Assembly (NCBI RefSeq): GCF_039521325.1
Contig: NZ_BAAACD010000029.1
Direction: 5' to 3' (one strand)
From: Clostridium_X cadaveris
Lineage (GTDB): Bacteria > Bacillota > Clostridia > Clostridiales > Clostridiaceae
DNA: 64,000 nt
Shown here: positions 26,695 to 34,886 of the stretch, piece by piece
Numbering within the stretch: the first letter of the stretch is position 1
How the letters are laid out: every line of letters begins with the position of its first letter
Position numbers and translations under genes: made by a program
Notes under the pieces: model-generated
What the model was told of the DNA's origin: nothing
What the model saw: the letters and a program-made list of their open reading frames with translations, nothing else
Databases searched by the model: none

Positions 26695-27387
26695 ATGAAA
26701 AATATTATTGTTTCTCAAAATCCTAAATCACCTGTTTCTGAGGCTTTTAGGACCCTTAGAACAAATTTACAGTTTTCTACTATAGATGATTCTATAAAAT
26801 CATTAGTGGTTACATCACCAGGTCCCGGAGAAGGGAAAAGTACAATAATATCTAATTTGGCAGTTACAATAGCTCAAAGTGGTAAAAAGGTACTTTTAAT
26901 AGATTGTGACTTAAGAAAGCCAAGTATACATAAAAAATTAGGACTTCCTAATAGCGGTGGAATGACAAACCTTTTAATACAAAAAAAACAGATAGATGAA
27001 TGTATAATTGAGACAGAAATTCAGAATTTATATGTTATAACTAGTGGTCCAATACCTCCAAATCCAGCAGAGCTTTTAGGAAGCAAGAGAATGAAATCAT
27101 TAATAAAAGAATTTGAAAATGTTTTTGATGTAACATTAATAGATGCACCTCCAGTTTTAGCTGTTACTGATGCACAGATTTTATCAACGATTTGCAGCGG
27201 TATAATCTTGACAACAGCGCATGGAGAAAGTGAAAAAGAGGCTGTTATAAAAGCTAAAGATTTACTTGATAAAACTGGCAGCAAAATTTTGGGTGTAGTT
27301 CTTAATAAAATACCTATGAAGAACTCTCGTAAATATGGAAAGTATTACGGAAAGTATTACGGAGCATATTATGAGCAGGATAAGTAA
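26695..27387 (+). CDS. CpsD/CapB-family tyrosine autokinase
   Basis: This 230-residue BY-kinase has Walker A GPGEGKST (residues 43-50, Lys48), Walker A' VLLIDCDLRKPS and Walker B VTLIDAPPVL. The C-terminus is a tyrosine cluster, YGKYYGKYYGAYY, built from a repeated KYYG unit; such tails are autophosphorylated and set polymer export. Its partner is the upstream Wzz protein. Its last 17 nt overlap the start of the phosphatase gene. Confidence 0.93.
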   Translation: MKNIIVSQNPKSPVSEAFRTLRTNLQFSTIDDSIKSLVVTSPGPGEGKSTIISNLAVTIAQSGKKVLLIDCDLRKPSIHKKLGLPNSGGMTNLLIQKKQIDECIIETEIQNLYVITSGPIPPNPAELLGSKRMKSLIKEFENVFDVTLIDAPPVLAVTDAQILSTICSGIILTTAHGESEKEAVIKAKDLLDKTGSKILGVVLNKIPMKNSRKYGKYYGKYYGAYYEQDK

Positions 27388-28156
27388 TAAGGTGGATTTT
27401 CATAGTCATATAATACCAGGAGTTGATGATGGCTCAAGGAGTTTTGAAATGACTAGCTCCATGTTAGAAACTTCGAAAAGTGAAGGAGTAAAATATATAG
27501 CAGCCACATCACATTTTATATTGGGTGAAGTAGAGTACTCTAGAGCTGACTATGATTTAAGATTAAAAAATGTACAAGAAAATATTGAAGAAATAAATGT
27601 TGTTCCAGGTATGGAAGTGTATATTAATCCAGAATTGAAAAAGCTGTATAAAGAAAAGCGAATATGGACGATAAATAATTCTAGATATATGCTTATAGAA
27701 TTACCAATGAATGATTTCCCTGTGTATACAGAAGAGGTTTTTTATGAGTTAAGACTTGAAGGAGTAGTGCCAATTTTGGCTCATCCAGAGAGAAATAGAG
27801 CAATTATAAAAAACGAAGCACTGTTGGAATCTTTGATAGAGCAAGGAGCTATGGCGCAAATGAATGTAGGAAGCCTAACTGGTGCATTTGGAAAAACGAT
27901 TAAAGAGTTTGCAGAAAGATTAGTGAAGAGAAATTTGATACAAATTATAGGTAGTGATGCTCATAATGACAGGCATAGAACTACATCTGTAAATGAAGGA
28001 AGACATATCATAGAAAAAATTAACCCGGATTTATTTGAATGGATTGAAGATAATGAAGAGAAAATAATTCTTAATGAAGAAATTCAATGCTTAAATATAT
28101 GTAATTATAAAGAAAAAAAGTTTTTTGACTTTTTTAAGAGAAAAGAAAGGAGATAA
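27371..28156 (+). CDS. CpsB/YwqE-type tyrosine-protein phosphatase (PHP family)
   Basis: The 261-residue metal-dependent phosphatase removes phosphate from the CpsD tyrosine tail. The PHP metal motifs are visible: DFHSHIIPGVDDGSR at the N-terminus, ILAHPERN near residue 140 and GSDAHNDRHR near 197. ATG 27371 is chosen because a GGAG site precedes it and the protein then begins just before the first metal motif. The longer frame lies inside cpsD. Translational coupling with cpsD is likely. Confidence 0.92.
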   Translation: MSRISNKVDFHSHIIPGVDDGSRSFEMTSSMLETSKSEGVKYIAATSHFILGEVEYSRADYDLRLKNVQENIEEINVVPGMEVYINPELKKLYKEKRIWTINNSRYMLIELPMNDFPVYTEEVFYELRLEGVVPILAHPERNRAIIKNEALLESLIEQGAMAQMNVGSLTGAFGKTIKEFAERLVKRNLIQIIGSDAHNDRHRTTSVNEGRHIIEKINPDLFEWIEDNEEKIILNEEIQCLNICNYKEKKFFDFFKRKERR

Positions 28157-28160
28157 TTGC

Positions 28161-29069
28161 ATGATAGTAAAAAAAGCAATTATACCTGCAGCGGGGTTAG
28201 GAACTAGATTTTTACCAGCAACAAAAGCGCAACCAAAAGAAATGCTTCCAATAGTTGATAAACCAACTATACAATACATAATAGAAGAAGCTGTAGCTTC
28301 AGGAATAGAAGAAATTCTTATAATAACTGGACGTAATAAAAGAGCTATAGAAGATCATTTTGATAAGTCAGTGGAATTAGAACAAGAGCTAGAGCATAGT
28401 GGCAAGCAAGAACTTTTAGACATGGTTAGAGATATAAGCAACATGGTTAATATTCACTATATAAGACAAAAAGAACCTAAAGGATTAGGTCATGCAATCC
28501 ATTGTGCAAAAACTTTTGTAGGAAATGAGCCTTTTGCAGTAATGCTGGGTGATGATGTAGTAGATAGTAAAGTGCCTTGTTTAAAGCAGTTAATTGATTG
28601 TTTTGATGAATTTAAAACTTCAATTTTAGGAGTACAAACTGTTGCTGAAAGCGAAGTAGATAAATACGGTATTGTAAAAGGGCTTCACATAGAAGATAGA
28701 GTTTACAAGGTAAAAGACCTAGTAGAGAAACCTAAAGCTGAAGAAGCACCGTCTAATATTGCTATTTTGGGAAGATATATTATAACTCCAAAGATTTTTG
28801 AGATACTAGAAAATACTCCTCCAGGAAAAAATGGAGAAATTCAATTGACAGATGCATTAAAGCAGCTTATAAAGCATGAAGCTATGTATGCATATAATTT
28901 CGAAGGCAGAAGATATGATGTAGGCGACAAGATGGGATTTTTAGAAGCAAGTATTGAACAGGCATTAAAGAGAGCAGATCTTCAAGAAAGTCTGATGAAA
29001 TATATAATCAGTCTTAAGGATAATAAACAATTCAAGGATCTTTACGAAAGGGTTATAAAAAATCAATAA
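28161..29069 (+). CDS. galU: UTP-glucose-1-phosphate uridylyltransferase
   Basis: GalU makes UDP-glucose from UTP and glucose 1-phosphate. The 302-residue protein starts with the nucleotide-binding PAAGLGTRFLPATKAQPKEM and carries DKPTIQYIIEEAV, GLGHAIHCAK and the C-terminal GRRYDVGDKMGFL. ATG 28161 follows AGGAGATAA, 4 nt after the phosphatase stop. Together with PgcA it provides the sugar nucleotide for the local glycosyltransferases. Confidence 0.96.
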   Translation: MIVKKAIIPAAGLGTRFLPATKAQPKEMLPIVDKPTIQYIIEEAVASGIEEILIITGRNKRAIEDHFDKSVELEQELEHSGKQELLDMVRDISNMVNIHYIRQKEPKGLGHAIHCAKTFVGNEPFAVMLGDDVVDSKVPCLKQLIDCFDEFKTSILGVQTVAESEVDKYGIVKGLHIEDRVYKVKDLVEKPKAEEAPSNIAILGRYIITPKIFEILENTPPGKNGEIQLTDALKQLIKHEAMYAYNFEGRRYDVGDKMGFLEASIEQALKRADLQESLMKYIISLKDNKQFKDLYERVIKNQ

Positions 29070-29090
29070 GAATAAATGCTGAATTTTATT

Positions 29091-29120
29091 AAAGCTAGTA
29101 ACGACTTAGTTGCTAGCTTT
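29091..29120 (+). terminator. Hairpin after galU
   Basis: AAAGCTAGTAAC (29091-29102) pairs with 29109-29120 with one G-T pair. There is no immediate long T run, so this may be a partial terminator. Confidence 0.6.
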
Positions 29121-29195
29121 AATTGAAGATAAAAAAATGTTATGGTATAATCCTATAGAATATAATATGAGAAAATTGGATTTAAAGGTGATAAT

Positions 29196-29948
29196 ATGGC
29201 AAGAGAAAGAATGAAATTTTTAAATATTGAAGTTGACAATGTTAATATGGAAGAAACTATAGATGAAGTGAAAAATTTAATAAATACTCCAGGATACCAC
29301 TACGTTGTTACTCCAAATGCGGCTCACATAGTAATGTTGGAAGAAGATTTAGAGTTTAAAAAGGTCTATGATGATGCTGATTTAATACTCACAGACGGTA
29401 TGCCTCTTATATGGATATCTAAGGTATATGGAACACCAATAAAAGAAAAGGTATCTGGTTCTGATGCTTTTCCTCTTATATGTAAGATGGCTGCGGAAAA
29501 TGGCTATAAGATATTTATATTAGGAGCTGCAGAGGGGGTTGCGGCAAAGGCAGCGGAAAAACTTAAAGGAAAGTATCCTGATCTTCAAGTGGCAGGTACA
29601 TATTCTCCTATTTACGGGTTTGAAAAAGATGAAAAAGAAATAAAGAAAGTTATAGATATAGTAAATGATGCTAAGCCTGATATACTTTTTGTAGGTGTTG
29701 GAGCTCCTAAGCAGGAGAAATTCATACACAAGTATAAAAATGAACTTAAAGTGCCAATATCATTAGGAATAGGAGCTGCTATAGACTTTGAAGCTGGAAA
29801 TATAAAGAGAGCTCCAAAATGGATGCAAAAATCAGGTCTTGAGGGATTTTATAGATTTTTCAAGGAACCTAGAAGACTATTTAAAAGAGTGTTTATAGAA
29901 GACTTTAAGATATTTGGTTTAGCATTTAAATATAGAAAAAACAAATAG
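29196..29948 (+). CDS. WecG/TagA/CpsF-family glycosyltransferase
   Basis: A 250-residue GT26 enzyme, the type that adds N-acetylmannosamine(uronic acid) to a lipid-linked sugar in wall-polymer synthesis. Visible motifs are TPNAAHIVMLEED, the catalytic LTDGMPLIW, GAAEGVAAKAAEKL, VGVGAPKQEKFI and PISLGIGAAIDFEAGNIKRAP. The basic C-terminal tail FKEPRRLFKRV is the usual membrane-binding end. The sugar is inferred from the family only. Confidence 0.92.
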   Translation: MARERMKFLNIEVDNVNMEETIDEVKNLINTPGYHYVVTPNAAHIVMLEEDLEFKKVYDDADLILTDGMPLIWISKVYGTPIKEKVSGSDAFPLICKMAAENGYKIFILGAAEGVAAKAAEKLKGKYPDLQVAGTYSPIYGFEKDEKEIKKVIDIVNDAKPDILFVGVGAPKQEKFIHKYKNELKVPISLGIGAAIDFEAGNIKRAPKWMQKSGLEGFYRFFKEPRRLFKRVFIEDFKIFGLAFKYRKNK

Positions 29949-29994
29949 ACCTTGTAAAGGTGATAAAACACTGAATTTATTAAAGGGTGATTGT

Positions 29995-31113
29995 ATGAAT
30001 TATTGTATGCAGTATTTAAAAACTGAAAATGTAAATCTGGTAAAAGATATGGGCATGATCCCATATAAGTTATATGAACTATATGGATTTAATTCGTGGG
30101 TATCCACTTTTGAAAATGGGGAGTATCCCTATTTAGAGAAAGAAGTTAAAGGATTGAAAATAGATTTTGTAAAAAGATATTTTAATAATTATACTTTAGA
30201 TGGTACCATACATTTATGGAGAAATGCTAAAAACATAGATATACTTCAGATATTTCATGTTACTTTAAGTTCTGTTATGTATACTTATATTTACAAACTT
30301 AGAAACAAAGAAGGTAAAATATATCTAAAACTAGATTGTAGTTATAAACTTCCTGAAAGAATAAAATCTTTAAGTGGGATAGGAAAATCTATATTAAAAA
30401 AATTCTTTAATAAGATAGATTTAATAAGTGTGGAACAAGAGAAACTTTATGACGATTTAATAGAAGTAGCACCTTATTTAAATGGAAAACTCGTAAATAT
30501 ACCTAATGGATTAGACTTTAAGTATATGAAAAGTATAGATGCAAACTATGATTATGATAAAAAAGAAAATATAATACTTACTGTAGCAAGAATTGGAGCA
30601 GAAGAAAAGAGAATAGATATGCTTTTGGAGGCTTTTGCCTCCATAGATAATGTAGAGAATCTAGGATGGAAGCTGCACTTGATAGGACCTATAGAAGAAG
30701 ATTTTAAAAAGAATATAGAGGAATTCTATATTAAATATCCAGCCTTAAAAGATTTAGTTGTCTTTAAGGGAAATATAGAAAATAGAGAAGAGCTTTATAA
30801 AGAATATGCCAAAGCTAAAATTTTTACATTGACATCAGAGTTTGAGAGCTTTGCATTTGTGTTTATTGAAGCTGCTGCATTAGGAGATGTTATTGTTTCA
30901 ACAGATGTTGGTATCGCTAGAGAGCTTATAGATGGTGATAATGGTAAGGTTGTTGATATAAACGATAAAGATGGTTTTAGAGATTCATTACTTAAATACA
31001 TGACATGTATGGATCTAAAAGAATGCAGTGAAAAAACTCGAGATTTGTGCTTAGAGAAGTTCGACTGGGATAATATAATAAAAAAATTACATGGATATTT
31101 ATCCGATTTATAA
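29995..31113 (+). CDS. Glycosyltransferase family 4 protein
   Basis: A 372-residue GT-B glycosyltransferase. The C-terminal nucleotide-sugar domain shows ENIILTVARIGAEEKRIDML near residue 185 and the EX7E-type segment EFESFAFVFIEAAALGDVIV near 280. No membrane segment is seen. It lies 46 nt after the TagA-type gene and before a terminator, so it closes the polysaccharide locus. Donor and acceptor unknown. Confidence 0.87.
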   Translation: MNYCMQYLKTENVNLVKDMGMIPYKLYELYGFNSWVSTFENGEYPYLEKEVKGLKIDFVKRYFNNYTLDGTIHLWRNAKNIDILQIFHVTLSSVMYTYIYKLRNKEGKIYLKLDCSYKLPERIKSLSGIGKSILKKFFNKIDLISVEQEKLYDDLIEVAPYLNGKLVNIPNGLDFKYMKSIDANYDYDKKENIILTVARIGAEEKRIDMLLEAFASIDNVENLGWKLHLIGPIEEDFKKNIEEFYIKYPALKDLVVFKGNIENREELYKEYAKAKIFTLTSEFESFAFVFIEAAALGDVIVSTDVGIARELIDGDNGKVVDINDKDGFRDSLLKYMTCMDLKECSEKTRDLCLEKFDWDNIIKKLHGYLSDL

Positions 31114-31134
31114 AGCTCCTTTTTAGGAGCTTTA
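31111..31134 (+). terminator. Terminator of the polysaccharide locus
   Basis: TAAAGCTCCT pairs with AGGAGCTTTA around TTTT and overlaps the stop codon. The 3' T run is short. Confidence 0.7.
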
Positions 31135-31221
31135 TAAAATTATATATATTTAAAAAGGAGATTTCAAGCAATAATAGAATATATACGTATATAAATTTAT
31201 AAATGCAAAGGGGAATGATTT

Positions 31222-31860
31222 ATGTTAAGTACTATGAATCTAAGAGATTTTACAAATGACCTAGCATCTAACTCTCCAGCACCAGGAGGCGGAAGTGTTG
31301 CAGCATTAAGCGCGGCACTAGCAAGCTCATTAACTAGTATGGTGTTTAATTTGACAATAGGGAAGAAAGTTTATAATAACTACGATGAAGAAATAAAAAC
31401 AAAGATAAAAGAAAACTTAGAATGTGTAACTAAATTAAAGGAAGATTTTATAGCATCTATGGAAGAGGATGCTAAAGTATTTATGGAATTAATGTCTGCC
31501 TTTAAACTTCCTAAAGAAACTGAAGAGGAAAAGACGTTTAGAAAAAAAGAAATAGATAAAGCTTATAAAGTAGCTTTAGATGTACCATATAGTCTTGCTA
31601 AATCATCTTTTGGTCTTTATGATAGCATATTAGTTGCTGCAAACTATGGAAATATAAACGCTATATCTGATGCAGGAGTTGCTGCCTTAATGCTTCAAAG
31701 TGCTATTGAAAGTGCGGTTTTGAATGTAAATATTAATCTTTCTTCAATGGAAGATGGGGAAGAAAAAGAAAAGATAAGAATTTGTTGTAGAGAATTAGTT
31801 GAAGAGGGAAGAGTTAAGAGAGATAAAATTCTTGATATAACAAATTCAAAAATAGGATAA
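31222..31860 (+). CDS. Cyclodeaminase/cyclohydrolase family protein (FTCD_C)
   Basis: The 212-residue helical protein matches the C-terminal domain of formiminotransferase-cyclodeaminase and the clostridial FchA methenyl-tetrahydrofolate cyclohydrolase. The glycine-rich motif SPAPGGGSVAALSAALASSL is at residues 18-37. It acts on folate one-carbon units in the cytosol. No partner folate genes are adjacent, so cyclodeaminase versus cyclohydrolase cannot be settled. GGGG ribosome site before the ATG. Confidence 0.87.
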   Translation: MLSTMNLRDFTNDLASNSPAPGGGSVAALSAALASSLTSMVFNLTIGKKVYNNYDEEIKTKIKENLECVTKLKEDFIASMEEDAKVFMELMSAFKLPKETEEEKTFRKKEIDKAYKVALDVPYSLAKSSFGLYDSILVAANYGNINAISDAGVAALMLQSAIESAVLNVNINLSSMEDGEEKEKIRICCRELVEEGRVKRDKILDITNSKIG

Positions 31861-31865
31861 AAATA

Positions 31866-31891
31866 AAAAACCAGCTCATGCTGGTTTTTAT
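31866..31891. terminator. Bidirectional terminator
   Basis: AAAAACCAGC pairs with GCTGGTTTTT around TCAT, between convergent genes, with A and T runs on the two flanks. Confidence 0.93.
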
Positions 31892-32718
31892 TTTTGAGGT
31901 AAATCATTTAAAGTCTTAAATTCAAATCCTTCATTTTCCCAGTGAGTTAAAACTTCATCTAAGATTTCTGTGTTTGTCTTAGAAACAGCGTGAAGTAATA
32001 TTATTCCACCGTTATGTGTTCTTTTATAAATTGTATTTTTAGCCTTTTCATGAGAAGGTTGATTCTTAGGATCCCAGTCATGATAAGCAAAGCTCCAAAA
32101 TATAGTCTTATATCCTAAGTCATCAGTATACTTTAAAGAACGCTCGCTATATTTGCCCATAGGAGGCCTAAAAAATTTTGGCATAGTAGCCCCATTAGAA
32201 ATTTTAGCGAATTCCTCTTCTACAGCTGAAAATTCTTTTTGAAATTTATCTTTATCTGTTATAGAAGCCATAGATGGGTGTGTATCACTGTGATTGCAAA
32301 CCAAATGACCTTCATCTACCATTCTTTTTACTATATCAGGATTTTGCTTTATGTATGGTTTTACTACAAAAAAAGCTGCTTTTGCATTATGTTTTTGTAG
32401 TACATCTAATATTTGAGGAGTATAGCCGTTTTCATATCCCTCATCAAAGGTTATATATAGAACTTTTTTTGATGTATCGCCTAAATGATAAGCGTTGTAG
32501 TTATTGATAAAACTTTGGCACTCCTTTGGACCTTCAGGTGGAAGACCATCGTTACGAACTTGAAAATACCAGTTAAGTTCTTTTGTTGATAGTGATGCTT
32601 CAGCGACCTCAGTAATATTTTCTTTACTATTTAAAGTTGGAACACAAGATTTGTTTACATATCCGCTGTTGCAACATAGGTTTGATAAGATTAGTAAGCT
32701 TAATAAAGCTGTTTTCAT
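31888..32718 (-). CDS. pdaA: Delta-lactam-biosynthetic de-N-acetylase, PdaA-like
   Basis: This exported polysaccharide deacetylase (276 residues) has a hydrophobic signal segment at residues 3-17 and a NodB domain from about residue 85. Its motifs are those of PdaA rather than generic chitin deacetylases: TFDEGYENGYTP, NHSDTHPSM with the metal histidines, RPPMGKYSE and LLHAVSKTN. PdaA deacetylates muramic acid so that muramic delta-lactam can form in the spore cortex. ATG 32718 follows GAGGTGATT; the longer frame starts inside that site. Own terminator. Confidence 0.9.
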   Translation of the reverse strand: MKTALLSLLILSNLCCNSGYVNKSCVPTLNSKENITEVAEASLSTKELNWYFQVRNDGLPPEGPKECQSFINNYNAYHLGDTSKKVLYITFDEGYENGYTPQILDVLQKHNAKAAFFVVKPYIKQNPDIVKRMVDEGHLVCNHSDTHPSMASITDKDKFQKEFSAVEEEFAKISNGATMPKFFRPPMGKYSERSLKYTDDLGYKTIFWSFAYHDWDPKNQPSHEKAKNTIYKRTHNGGIILLHAVSKTNTEILDEVLTHWENEGFEFKTLNDLPQK

Positions 32719-32881
32719 ATTAATCACCTCACATTAAATTAAAATGCTGGTTACTACAAGACTCTCCTTTTAGTATTAGTAAAAATAAAAAAATAATTAA
32801 TAAGAAACATGGAAATAATGTAATTTAAGTGCAGATTGTAAATGAAACATATTGATTATTAAAGTTAAGAGCAATGTACAG

Positions 32882-32910
32882 TTGAAAAGAGAGCTTATGT
32901 AAGGTATAAT
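32882..32910 (+). promoter_or_regulatory. Promoter of ychF
   Basis: TTGAAA (32882-32887) and TATAAT (32905-32910) with a 17-nt spacer. The rest of the 235-nt divergent gap shows nothing recognisable. Confidence 0.78.
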
Positions 32911-32953
32911 TTTATGAGGTTAGAAAGTTAGAATTAGAAAGGGATGTACATAG

Positions 32954-34051
32954 ATGAAACTTGGAATAGTAGGATTACCTAATGTAGGGAAAAGTACTTT
33001 ATTTAATGCAATAACTAAAGCAGGAGCTGAATCAGCTAATTATCCATTCTGCACAATAGAACCTAATGTAGGAGTAGTTAGCGTGCCTGATCATAGATTA
33101 GATGAACTTCAAAAATTATACGATTCAAAAAAGAAAATTTACACAGCAATTGAGTTTTATGATATTGCAGGTTTAGTTAGAGGTGCAAGTAAAGGCGAAG
33201 GTCTTGGAAATAAATTTTTATCTCATATAAGAGAAGTTGAAGCTATAGTTCATGTAGTTAGATGTTTTAATGATGAAAATGTAGTTCACGTGGATGGAAA
33301 TGTTAATCCTATAAGAGATATTGAAACTATAAATCTAGAATTGATATTATCAGATTTGGAAGTTTTAGATAGAAGAATGGAAAAATCATTGAAACTTGTA
33401 AGATCAGGAGATAAAAAGGCAAAGGAAGAGTATGCTTTAATGGAGAAAATAAAAGCTCATCTAGAAAGCGAAAAGCCTGTTAGAACTTTGGAAGTAACTG
33501 AAGAAGAGGATGAATTTATAAAGAGTCTTTTCCTTATAACGTCTAAGTCTGTATTGTATGCCGCAAATATATCAGAAGATGATCTTGTAAGTGGAAATTT
33601 AGAAAATGAATATGTAAAAATAGTTAAAGAATATGCAGCAAAAGAAAACTCAGAAGTTATAGTTGTATGTGCAAAGCTTGAAGAAGAAATGTCAACATTA
33701 GATGACGAAGAAAAAAGAGAGCTTTTAGAAGAATATGGACTAGAAGAAACTGGACTAGATAAGCTTGTAAAGTCAAGTTACAAACTTCTAGGACTTATGA
33801 GTTTCTTAACAGCAGGTCCTCAAGAAATAAGAGCATGGACAATAGTTAACGGAACTAAAGCTCCACAAGCTGCTGGAAAGATACACTCTGATATAGAAAG
33901 AGGATTTATAAGAGCAGAAGTAATTTCTTATGATAAGCTTATTGAGTGTGGTTCAGAAGCAAATGCAAAAGAAAAGGGATACTTTAGACTTGAAGGTAAA
34001 GATTATGTTATGGAAGATGGAGATGTAGTACATTTTAGATTTAATGTATAG
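32954..34051 (+). CDS. ychF: Redox/ribosome-associated ATPase YchF
   Basis: This 365-residue Obg-family P-loop ATPase has the G1 loop GLPNVGKST at residues 7-15, G3 YDIAGLVRGA, and a non-canonical G4-like site, as in YchF/OLA1, which prefers ATP. A coiled-coil region follows. The C-terminal TGS domain starts near residue 280 with LMSFLTAGPQEIRAWTIV. It binds ribosomes. Single gene with its own promoter and terminator. Confidence 0.96.
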   Translation: MKLGIVGLPNVGKSTLFNAITKAGAESANYPFCTIEPNVGVVSVPDHRLDELQKLYDSKKKIYTAIEFYDIAGLVRGASKGEGLGNKFLSHIREVEAIVHVVRCFNDENVVHVDGNVNPIRDIETINLELILSDLEVLDRRMEKSLKLVRSGDKKAKEEYALMEKIKAHLESEKPVRTLEVTEEEDEFIKSLFLITSKSVLYAANISEDDLVSGNLENEYVKIVKEYAAKENSEVIVVCAKLEEEMSTLDDEEKRELLEEYGLEETGLDKLVKSSYKLLGLMSFLTAGPQEIRAWTIVNGTKAPQAAGKIHSDIERGFIRAEVISYDKLIECGSEANAKEKGYFRLEGKDYVMEDGDVVHFRFNV

Positions 34052-34066
34052 CAGAACTTTACAAAG

Positions 34067-34106
34067 AATGAGGAGTGGCTTTTAAAGAAGCTAACTCCTT
34101 ATTTTT
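34067..34106 (+). terminator. Terminator of ychF
   Basis: AATGAGGAGT pairs with ACTCCTTATT, with an inner GCTT/AAGC stem across a small internal loop, and a T-rich tail. Confidence 0.75.
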
Positions 34107-34124
34107 ATGTCAAAAAATAAAAAT

Positions 34125-34149
34125 AAATCTCTAGATATACTAGAGATTT
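34125..34149 (-). terminator. Terminator of tRNA-Sec
   Basis: AAATCTCTAG pairs with CTAGAGATTT around 5 nt. On the minus strand it is followed by a T-rich run and lies 7 nt after the tRNA 3' end. Confidence 0.88.
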
Positions 34150-34155
34150 AAATAC

Positions 34156-34252
34156 TGGCGGGAATATGTGGGAATCGAACCCACCCATGATGTTATTAGC
34201 ACCACAACACGGTGTTGAAGACCGGCGAGCACACCAGCACTCATCTACTCCC
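34156..34252 (-). tRNA. selC: tRNA-Sec (TCA, selenocysteine)
   Basis: This 97-nt tRNA has the hallmarks of bacterial tRNA-Sec. The anticodon loop CTTCAAC contains TCA. The D stem is 6 bp with a 4-nt loop. There is a long variable arm with a TGGTG/CATCA stem, an extended acceptor stem starting GGGAGTA, a discriminator G and an encoded CCA. It reads UGA as selenocysteine together with SelB. No selA, selB or selD gene lies in the window. It has its own promoter and terminator. Confidence 0.95.
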
Positions 34253-34273
34253 ATGTAAATTAACTGCAAATAT

Positions 34274-34302
34274 ATAATATGATTTTTTTGATACTTTGTC
34301 AA
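34274..34302 (-). promoter_or_regulatory. Sigma-A promoter of tRNA-Sec
   Basis: On the minus strand TTGACA (34302-34297) and TATTAT (34279-34274) are separated by 17 nt, about 20 nt upstream of the tRNA. Confidence 0.85.
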
Positions 34303-34444
34303 GAGATAATAAGGTGTAAAAGTTTTTATATGAAAATTTATATATTTTTCATATAAATTACTAATAAAAAGAAGGGTTTTTAAAATTCACATAGAATATT
34401 TAAAATGTGGATTAAAGTGGTGAGAAGTGGAGGAAAATAGAGGG

Positions 34445-34873
34445 ATGTTTATAGGCGAATATTATCATGCTATAGACACTAAAAATAGAATGATAGTTCC
34501 TTCTAAGTTTAGAGATGATTTTAATGGTAAATTTGTCATCACTAAGGGATTGGATGGATGTCTTTATGGATATCCTATAGAAGAGTGGAAAACTCTTTCA
34601 GACAAGTTAAAAACATTGCCTCTCACAAATAAGAACGCAAGGGCTTTTGTAAGATTTTTCTTTTCAGGAGCTCATGAAATAGAAATAGATAAGCAAGGAA
34701 GAGCTTTAATTCCTCAAAACCTTATTGAATATGCCCATATAGAAAAGGACATAGTAAGTATAGGAGTACTGACTAGAATTGAAATATGGAGTAAAGAAGA
34801 TTGGAATAATTATAATGATAGCAACGTAGATTTTGATGAGATTGCAGAAAAGATGCAGGAATTAGGCATATAA
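34445..34873 (+). CDS. mraZ: Transcriptional regulator / division protein MraZ
   Basis: The 142-residue protein has two SpoVT/AbrB-like halves with the MraZ motifs: GEYYHAIDTKNRMIVPSKFR at the start and EIEIDKQGRALIPQNL in the second half. ATG 34445 gives the normal length; the GTG at 34427 overlaps the GGAGG site. MraZ binds DNA repeats upstream of itself to control the dcw cluster in other bacteria. I did not find clear repeats in the 190 nt upstream, where the tRNA-Sec promoter also lies. Confidence 0.94.
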   Translation: MFIGEYYHAIDTKNRMIVPSKFRDDFNGKFVITKGLDGCLYGYPIEEWKTLSDKLKTLPLTNKNARAFVRFFFSGAHEIEIDKQGRALIPQNLIEYAHIEKDIVSIGVLTRIEIWSKEDWNNYNDSNVDFDEIAEKMQELGI

Positions 34874-34886
34874 GAAGGAGATAATT

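Noticed and set aside
34105..34302. 65-codon minus-strand frame
   Set aside because: It coincides with tRNA-Sec, its promoter and its terminator.
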